Source: Nematostella vectensis | Lineage: Eukaryota > Cnidaria > Anthozoa > Actiniaria > Edwardsiidae | Direction: 5' to 3' | Length of the DNA: 64,000 nucleotides | Assembly: GCF_932526225.1 (NCBI RefSeq) | Contig: NC_064042.1 | Location: 8,838,540 to 8,902,539, forward strand | Shown here: positions 57,037-64,000 of the stretch, piece after piece | How the letters are laid out: every line of letters starts with the position of its first letter | How positions within the stretch are numbered: the first letter of the stretch is position 1 | Notes under the pieces: generated by a model | The model's database searches: none | The model's input: only the letters and a program-made list of their open reading frames with translations | What the model was told of the DNA's origin: nothing | Program-made: the position numbers and the translations under genes

Positions 57037-57489
57037 TCAAGCGATCTCTAGATCCACCTCAAAGCAGAACACAACTTGACTCGTGTCCGAATCTGTTACT
57101 GCCGCCTTCAAGGTCAAATTACCGACAGGAAACTCGGACTCGATAGCTTGATGAATCTTGAACATCGACTTGACTCCGCTGTCTACTGGACAAGACAGAC
57201 CGTATCCCTGACAGGCGTCTGAGGGAATAGGGAGAGGTAGAGGGAGCTTATCGATTATTGCGTGAGCAGAAAGCTTCGCACGCTTCAAATCTTCGTGAGG
57301 AATAAATGCCAGACTGCCATCTACGCTTGTGCCGCGTTTTAGAACGCACGGCTCGCTGTCGCAAGGGCTGATATCCATGCCAACGATTTCGCCCTCTTGC
57401 GAGCCACAGTCTCGGTATTTGATAGTCTTGGTGGAAGAGGGGACTAGCATCGCAGCGAAGGCGAAAAGGACTGCGAACACGCGTGCCAT
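57037..57489 (-). CDS. NPC2: NPC2-like sterol-binding protein (ML domain), single exon
   Basis: Secreted or lysosomal lipid-binding protein; NPC2 passes cholesterol to NPC1. One uninterrupted frame of 150 aa, close to the family's usual length. The signal peptide is about residues 1-20 (MARVFAVLFAFAAMLVPSST). The ML domain has the six conserved Cys (YRDCGSQEGEI, SPCDSEPC, ACQGYGLSC, VVFCFEVDLEI) and the PLPLPIP segment. The family is usually multi-exon in vertebrates, so the lack of introns could mean a retrocopy origin or intron loss; both are inference. Several NPC2-like genes are common in invertebrates, so one-to-one orthology is not shown. Confidence 0.92.
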   Translation of the reverse strand: MARVFAVLFAFAAMLVPSSTKTIKYRDCGSQEGEIVGMDISPCDSEPCVLKRGTSVDGSLAFIPHEDLKRAKLSAHAIIDKLPLPLPIPSDACQGYGLSCPVDSGVKSMFKIHQAIESEFPVGNLTLKAAVTDSDTSQVVFCFEVDLEIA

Positions 57490-58964
57490 AGTAGAGGTTT
57501 GGACTGGAAAGTGAGCTTGCCAGACCGACTTCTACTTGCACAGAGATGGAGGTGAATTGGAATAACATCACGTGAAAATCACACAAGCGTGCCCAGGACA
57601 AAAATGATTGATTATTAACGAGCTACACCGCGTTGGAAAATACAGGAGAACTCGAACTTCGATTACTCGAATTCTTCATAAAGGTGACGGGCTACAATTG
57701 TTTTGGCTAAACAACTCATCCTCAATTCCCTGTAGAGGACTTATTTTAAGAGCGATTTTCGCAGTTATTAATGAATCTTTGCTTTATCAGATGACAATAA
57801 ATTAACTAATTGAATTTTTAAAAGTTTTATACATGTTTAGATTAGGCAAAATTTGTATTGTAGAAAAATCTCAAAATCTGGGTGATGGAATTTAAAAAAA
57901 AAAATTCACCTACCTTGAAAAATTCGCAGTTGATGCATTTCTTACGCTATAATTGTCATCACAATAGATCCATCGCCGAATTCACGTTTTCTGCTTTTGC
58001 TATAGCGATGAGGGGATCAGTAATGTACAAGAGTAAGCATTAGACAGTCAATTTCAGTTTATTTATAAGGATAATTTTTTTCCAATGCCAAAGGAATTTT
58101 TTTGTGAAAAAGATGCCATTAAAACATTTCTCTAAGGTGCATGGCAGCATGTGCCCCCGTACCCAACTCTTTTGCAAATTTTATCGATAAAACCTTCAGA
58201 AAAGGCCATATTAGAAGTTAGAATACTTTAAAAGGTTATAATGTTTACCCTAGATAAATAATATTGATTGACTGATTGAAAACTGCCTTTTAGGTATTTG
58301 TGTCTGTGTGCGTCAGAAAGCAAAATTAATACCCCCCTCTTTTTCACTGGGCCAGTCCCCCTCCTCCTACTGCGAAAGGTAAATATTTATCTATCTGTAT
58401 CTAGAGACAAGGCATTGCAGTAGTACCTTTTAAGGATGTTATGTTAGAGCGTTGACCTTTCATGTGGTCGAAAAAAACTAACACGATATAATAATAACAA
58501 CATTATATAATACGTTTCAGGTTCAAGTGGCTAATAACAGTGTCGTCCCGTTAGGATGTGATCGCATGCCACTTGTCTTACGCGAAGTTTATATTTTTCT
58601 GGTACGTTTTAGGGGTAAAATGCTTCGAACCACACCACCTTTTCATAATCAATGCCAATTCCTTACGAGCATCTCTGTCATCATTATATGATCGCGTCAC
58701 CCTCCTTGACGGGAGGATAATCTTTATGCATTTGTAAAGTCGCGAAAATTAGAATACGAAGGAGAGCGAAACAAAGAAAGAAATTGCAATTACACTCTTT
58801 CAGATACATTTGCATTATTATTTTTTTTATTAATTAATTTCACGGTCTCGAAGACCAACTACTCTGTGATTCACTGTTCACTGTGCAAGTAATTGGCCCC
58901 TTCATAGAACATCATAAAACTCGGGCATGAAAGTGCTTGCCTCATGTATAAATATAGCAATGAC

Positions 58965-59102
58965 TTAAGCGAGCGAGGGCGTCGTTCTATGCCCATTAGA
59001 ACTTGTTATGGTACTCGGATTACTGGGAATGACAGAGTCGCCGCATAAAAGGCGCACGTCCTCATTCGTGATCTGTCCCAAAGATTGCAGAGCTTGTTCC
59101 AT
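58965..59102 (-). CDS. Possible 3'-terminal coding exon of an unidentified minus-strand gene
   Basis: A strong acceptor (atcttctttcgtgcag|atgg) precedes a 46-codon frame to a stop. The protein is of normal composition (MEQALQSLGQITNEDVRLLC, then a Ser/Thr-rich end). No upstream exon was identified and the family is not recognised, so this could equally be chance. Confidence 0.25.
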   Translation of the reverse strand: MEQALQSLGQITNEDVRLLCGDSVIPSNPSTITSSNGHRTTPSLA

Positions 59103-60339
59103 CTGCACGAAAGAAGATCGACGTCGATAGCTGAGCAAGGCAAAGCAAGAAGTCATAACTCATTGGAAATAACTTAGGTCTGAGTTTGGCAGAGAATCAC
59201 AACAGGTAGGGAATCCTGAAATAGGATATGGAAGATAAGTTATCTTTGACTGTGCAGAGATTCGACCCTGAAATCGTTTGTTTTCTTGTGGGCCCTTTAG
59301 ATAAAGCAAAACAATTCTCGTTCTGGAACTCGGTAAAAAGCAGAGAAATGGCGAGAAAAGCGTGGTTAAAGCTACAAACAGTTTTCAGACCCCCAAAACG
59401 TGGCCATCTTGTACTATAAATGTAAGCGATTTCGCTTTTAACCTCTGTCGGTCCGTAATCAAATTGTCAGAATTAAGCAAACCTTGCCAACAAAAAGTCC
59501 TGTCAAAAAATATGATAGGAAGTGCAAAACCAAGTGACCTAAAAAATAGTATGTAGCATCAATGTAAATTCAATACTCCTTTCTTGTGCTCGTCCCCTTA
59601 ATATTTTCCTTTTCGCGCAATGTCAAATATGAGGTGGGGACAGCGTTCAAATCAGGCACTCGAGATTATATGTCTAGGCCTTTTTGAAAGGTAAGATTGT
59701 CGTCTGAACTGGAAGGTGTGTCAAGGGGTGTCGTGTTTATTACTTCATTATTGTCGTATCGTTTTCATTAATGGAAAATATTGATCTTTATCACAAGAAG
59801 GAACGTTTCTTATAGGAAAACGTAAAGAAGGTCGTCTAAAAAGTATTGCATTCTAAATTTCCGTTAGAATGCGAGAATAAGGGATGCATTAAGGAACTCC
59901 GTTCATCTTCCTCATTATTATTATTTACTTATATTTACTTATAAAAATACATCGGTTTATTTCATAACAGAATAGCCATCCACGATTGAAGTCTGATACT
60001 GGATAAAAAGTATCTCAGCTTCTTGTAAATTAGCCGATCGAAATGGATACTTTGTGTCGAAATTTATATTGTACGCGAACGTATTATGGCGGCGTGTTTC
60101 ACTGTACTGTATCGGTCGCACCACCCCAGTCCCCTCCCCTCCCAGGTCAACGAGGGGGGTGTGGATGAGGGAGAAGATGTTCAAACTCTCTTAAATGCTT
60201 TTATCTTCGATAAGTTGGATAATAACTTCATAATATCACATAAGAACCTGATCTAACTCGAGTCTTTAATTACTTCCTCCAGGTTCAAACTCCTGATAAC
60301 TTATTTGTCGAGCGCGAGACTATTTGTCGAGCGCGAGGC

Positions 60340-60540
60340 TATTTTCTACGAAGCTCTAAAAACTCACCTATTTACCCTAAACCTCGCACAAATCATATAA
60401 AAAGCGCTATTGGGTACCGCTATAGGGTAAAAATACAATTGTACAGTTCATTTGTTTTTCTTATTCAATGTTTTTATATTTTTTTAAATGCTGAAGTTTT
60501 TTTAACTTGTCTAAATAAAGCCATATGTCTGTCTGTCTGG
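60340..60540 (+). mobile_element. LINE 3'-end remnant with (TGTC)n tail
   Basis: A short frame reads EALKTHLFTL before a stop, a typical C-terminal motif of non-LTR reverse transcriptases. It is followed by a 3' UTR-like AT-rich stretch and a TGTCTGTCTGTCTG tail near 60526. Only this tail end is present. Confidence 0.45.
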
Positions 60541-60749
60541 CTTTTTACATGCTTACATCGGCCTTGATAAGTCGAACTCCTGATAACTCGAGTTTACCTT
60601 TAGACGCCCCTTTTAAGATGACCATACCCTCCATAAGTCCAACTCATGGTAACTCTCACCCCCATCTTTACCCTATTCCCTTAAGATATACTCGGGCAAT
60701 CTTCAATAACAGCGTTCTTATACCTACCCATATTCTCTTAAATACAGAC

Positions 60750-61037
60750 ATGAAGCTTCTTATTACCATCGCGCTGCTATGTGTAACGTTACCCGCCCTG
60801 GATGCACTGTCCTGCTTGAGTTGCGACATGTTCGAGTGCCCGCCTCCGCCTAAGGACTGCAAGGGGGGGCTCGCCAAGGATATCTGTGGATGCTGCAAGG
60901 TGTGTGCTAAGGTGGTAGGAGAGAAGTGTGGAGGACCATGGAACTACGATGGAACGTGCGACAAAGGACTGTTCTGCGACAAAAAGGGCGGCAAGGGAAG
61001 AGTGTTCTGGTATGGGTACTGCGAGCCAGGTCAGTGA
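60750..61037 (+). CDS. Secreted single IGFBP N-terminal-domain protein
   Basis: 95 aa. The signal peptide is about residues 1-19 ([19 protein letters not shown]). The mature part carries 12 Cys with the IGFBP signature ([19 protein letters not shown]) and YDGTC, GLFC, YGYC. Single-domain IGFBP-like proteins of this kind occur in invertebrates; insulin-like peptide binding is not shown. The start is the Met directly before the hydrophobic core; an in-frame upstream Met at 60525 adds an unlikely leader. The stop TGA overlaps a donor-like gtcagtgag, so the exon may instead splice at ccag|gtcagt and continue downstream. Confidence 0.82.
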   Translation: MKLLITIALLCVTLPALDALSCLSCDMFECPPPPKDCKGGLAKDICGCCKVCAKVVGEKCGGPWNYDGTCDKGLFCDKKGGKGRVFWYGYCEPGQ

Positions 61038-61040
61038 GAA

Positions 61041-61157
61041 GGACCGTAGCAGGCCTCGAAAGATTGGGGGGGGGGGGACACAATAATAAACATTAAGAAA
61101 ATATTAGGGGGGCACAGCCACACCACTACTGGTCATTTCCTTATAATTTCTTAAAAT
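61041..61157 (-). mobile_element. Dispersed repeat, copy 3 (GGACCGTAGCAGG family)
   Basis: Reverse orientation relative to copies at 14446 and 24089. It shares the TTATAAGGAAATGACCAGTA core and the CCTGCTACGGTCC end. It starts 3 bp after the stop codon of the IGFBP-domain frame. Confidence 0.8.
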
Positions 61158-61163
61158 CATTTT

Positions 61164-61440
61164 AAGAAAATTGAGCCCAAAATTGTCGTTTTTGCCAAAC
61201 GCGGTCACTTCCATATAAGGAAACTAATATATTCCTTATTTGGAAAATCTGCATGATTCTTGTAATTGTTTAGGTGAGCGTACCCCAGGGGCTTCGTAAA
61301 CTTTGTGACTTAGTTGTAACCAGAAGAAAAGCACAGTCACTGTGACCATCTTGACCATCTTAGTTGGTTGAGAAGGTCCCTGAAAAGAAACTAATTTCCC
61401 TCGGTACCAGACCCCCAAAACGACAGCGTTTTCTTCATAT
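61164..61440. repeat. Left arm of a large foldback
   Basis: About 270 bp that match, inverted and with scattered differences, the segment 61568-61831. Shared words include TTCCATATAAGGAAACTAAT, GGTTAC/GTACC and AACGACA.CGTTTTCTTCAT. Confidence 0.85.
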
Positions 61441-61567
61441 GATTGGGGGCGGGGACACGTGCTCAAGTGCCCCACCCTAAGCTACGGCAATGTGGGGGTA
61501 CCAGAGAGGACGGTTTCTGGTCTTATGTTTAAGGTTTCTCCTGGTTCCGAGGTACCGCGCAAATACA

Positions 61568-61831
61568 CATGAAGAAAACGTTGTCGTTTTAAGGGACTGG
61601 TACCGAGGACTCTTAGTTTCTTTTTAGATACTTTCTCCATTGACCAAAAATGGTCACAGTCACTGTTTTTCTCTTATGATTACAAGTCATAATGTTTACG
61701 AAGCACCTGCGGTACGGTAACCTGAAAAATAACAAGAATTTTGCAGGTTTTCCAAATAAGAAATATATTAGTTTCCTTATATGGAAGTTACCGGGTTTGG
61801 CGAAATCGACAATTTTTGTCTGCATTTTCTT
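61568..61831. repeat. Right arm of a large foldback
   Basis: Inverted partner of 61164-61440, separated by about 130 bp. The whole is a 670-bp hairpin-forming element, probably a foldback or long-TIR DNA transposon derivative. Further related words (AACGACAGTTTTTAAAAC near 62264, GTACCAGTCC near 62430) suggest a composite extending to about 62460. Confidence 0.85.
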
Positions 61832-63203
61832 GATATGTTTGACGTAAATAAACCATGAACACGAAGCCAGTGTTTCCCAATAAGTAGTCCTTGGGTTGTG
61901 GTAAGGGATGGTGAAAATCAAAGAGTTGTACATGAGGGGCGGTAAAAGGGTCAACAGGGAAGCTGTTGCAAAGTATTTTCGGGATAAGCATGTCAATCAA
62001 TGGCTGTCGTTTTTCTAAATGGCCTACAAAAGACTGGGGCGAGCATGCGGGAGACCTGTGATATTCTAAAACGTTAGGGACTAGGCTCCATTTCTAAGAT
62101 GGCTGCCAGCAAAATCGTAGTAAACACGAATTCCTGCAAGTTTAGGTGGAAATTCTCAACTAACAAAGCTCTAGAGTGATACAAAAGCGGAAGAATGTTT
62201 GAAGCGGACTCCCAAATATGGCACGTAATTCATAATAAGGAAATGGCCGAGCGAGCTAGAAAAACGACAGTTTTTAAAACAAGATTGACTGATATGCATA
62301 TTATCGAGATTTCAAGTTTATGGATTTTTGTGTTTTTACGCATGCGCAGTTGTGGAACATGGACAAGACCCTTTCAAGCGGCTTCTGATGGACGTTATGA
62401 ATGATTAACGGTTTCCCCGGTAACCAGTCCCCGTACCAGTCCGGACGAGCGCCCCTGTGCATGTCAAACTATCGAAAACTTATAACTCAAGAATAGAAAA
62501 GATTTATTATCGCGTGGAAAAGGGACAAAAAAAGACAGGAGGGTGGTAAAGGCTTGTTTCAGAGATTTCATTCCATTCCATGTTTTATTTTACATAACTT
62601 GATACTTTGAGCCGTTTTCATTTTGATTAAGGTTACGGGGTGGCTTGAAGTTAAAATTCTAACGAAAAAAATATTTTTGCATTTTTAAATTCCTTACTAC
62701 ATTAACTTTATTCTAGCAAATGAAAAATGTTTGGATTTTATTATCTTCTCGAGATAAAAAGAAAAAAATCAAAAAATCTAATTTTGCTTAAAAGATTCAT
62801 TGTAATCAACAAGGTGTTTTAATCCTTTAATCCTCTTATCACTTACTGGTACCCAGTGTTCCCTACATCCTGGACCTGAGGATAAAGATAATTAGCATAC
62901 TGTTTATAACGTTCCCAAATATTCAACAGATGGATAGAAGAAAAAAGTCTATGTATGACTTCTATATGAAAGATACTCTCCTTGATGGCTTCTCTTTTCT
63001 TAGTTTGTCCCTACAACTCGCTTTCAGGTTGAAACATTGAGACGAATGTTTATTTACACTTTTAGGTTATCTTGTACATGTCACAAATCGCGATAAAACT
63101 TGCCCTATTTGCTCTACCGGAATCAGCCGCGCTTTTCCAGGTTTCGCGTATGCGCGGCTTTTGTTTTTCTCATTGTGAAATTAAAAACTCCCGGTACCGT
63201 AAA
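61832..63203. other. Gene-poor interval before the terminal array
   Basis: AT-rich. It contains an AAGATGGCTGCC motif near 62096 and short frames without family resemblance. No gene supported. Confidence 0.45.
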
Positions 63204-63985
63204 TTATCTAATAAACGCCCCTATATCTGAAGTTCGCCTTATAAAATATCTAAAGAACGCCTCCTATCTAAAGAACGCCTCCTATCTAAAGAACGCCCCC
63301 TATCTAATAAACGCCCCTATATCTGAAGTACGCCTCCTATCTAATAAACGCCCCTATATCTGAAGTACGCCTCCTATCTAATAAACGCCCCTATATCTGA
63401 AGTACGCCTCCTATCTAATAAACGCCCCTATATCTGAAGTACGCCTCCGATCTAATAAACGCCCCTATATCTGAAGTACGCCTCCTATCTAATAAACGCC
63501 CCTATATCTGAAGTACGCCTCCTATCTGATAAACGCCCCTATATCTGAAGTACGCCTCCTATCTGATAAACGCCCCTATATCTGAAGTACGCCTCCTATC
63601 TGATAAACGCCCCTATATCTGAAGTACGCCTCCTATCTAATAAACGCCCCTATATCTGAAGTACGCCTCCTATCTAATAAACGCCCCTATATCTGAAGTA
63701 CGCCTCCTATCTGATAAACGCCCCTATATCTGAAGTACGCCTCCTATCTAATAAACGCCCCTATATCTGAAGTACGCCTCCTATCTAATAAACGCCCCTA
63801 TATCTGAAGTACGCCTCCTATCTAATAAACGCCCCTATATCTGAAGTACGCCTCCTATCTAATAAACGCCCCTATATCTGAAGTACGCCTCCTACCTAAT
63901 AAACGCCCATATATCTGAAGTACGCCTCCTATCTAATAAACGCCCCTATATCTGAAGTACGCCTCCTATCTAATGAACGCCGCCC
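63204..63985. repeat. 37-bp tandem array, about 20 copies
   Basis: Unit around TATCTAATAAACGCCCCTAT plus ATCTGAAGTACGCCTCC, nearly identical across copies, with a shorter degenerate start at 63204-63310 (AAAGAACGCC variants). It stops about 15 bp before the window end. Confidence 0.95.
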
Positions 63986-64000
63986 CCCGTAAGCTTACAA

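Larger units (their letters stand above)
57490..60749. other. Gene-poor interval between NPC2 and the IGFBP-domain gene
   Basis: AT-rich with scattered short frames. Only a possible minus-strand terminal exon (58965-59102) and a LINE 3' remnant (60340-60540) were seen. Confidence 0.45.

Noticed and set aside
63204-63985. CRISPR-like array
   Set aside because: The 37-bp units are contiguous without unique spacers, and the genome is eukaryotic; it is a plain tandem repeat.

Overview
This is a eukaryotic (animal) genomic window, about 40% GC by eye, with spliced genes, introns of about 80 bp to 2.2 kb, many short inverted-repeat elements and several satellite-like arrays. Gene content (RBBP5, TRAPPC4, PHLDB/LL5, NPC2, PDGF/VEGF-like growth factors, a single-domain IGFBP) and the compact layout fit a non-bilaterian or early-branching metazoan. 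An anthozoan cnidarian such as a sea anemone is my best guess, but this is inference, not proof. Exon structures were built by hand from splice sites, phase continuity and remembered family similarity; none has transcript support here.

Layout. 1-6.7 kb: 3' half of a plus-strand PHLDB/LL5 gene (end of FHA domain, coiled coils, PH domain). 7.4-8.3 kb: a TTAA-flanked inverted-repeat element. 8.4-9.7 kb: a minus-strand 276-aa gene of unknown function. 10.2-16.1 kb: a minus-strand, 11-exon SAM plus coiled-coil gene of 529 aa. 16.1-19.2 kb: no gene, several MITEs. 19.2-23.5 kb: a 4.3-kb array of a 33-bp repeat. 23.5-26.9 kb: repeats only. 26.9-35.5 kb: the complete 17-exon RBBP5 gene (minus strand), with a decayed Ty3/gypsy element on the opposite strand in one intron and a MITE inside that element. 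35.8-40.3 kb: a divergently transcribed SANT/Myb-like gene. 41.0-41.2 kb: a tRNA-derived SINE. 41.5-44.5 kb: complete TRAPPC4 (minus). 45.4-52.0 kb: two minus-strand PDGF/VEGF-family genes with the same three-exon plan. 57.0-57.5 kb: single-exon NPC2. 60.7-61.0 kb: a secreted IGFBP-domain gene. 61.2-61.8 kb: a large foldback. 63.2-64 kb: a 37-bp tandem array running to the window edge.

Functional themes are mixed: chromatin (RBBP5, a core COMPASS/MLL subunit; the SANT protein), membrane traffic (TRAPPC4), cortex/adhesion (PHLDB) and secreted factors (two VEGF-like, IGFBP, NPC2). RBBP5 and the SANT gene share a divergent 294-bp promoter. No prokaryotic operon, CRISPR array or rRNA gene is present. 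The most unusual items are the nested insertion in the RBBP5 intron, the RBBP5 stop codon lying inside a tandem repeat, the 33-bp array with a duplicated block, the VEGF-like pair, and the two unrecognised coiled-coil genes.
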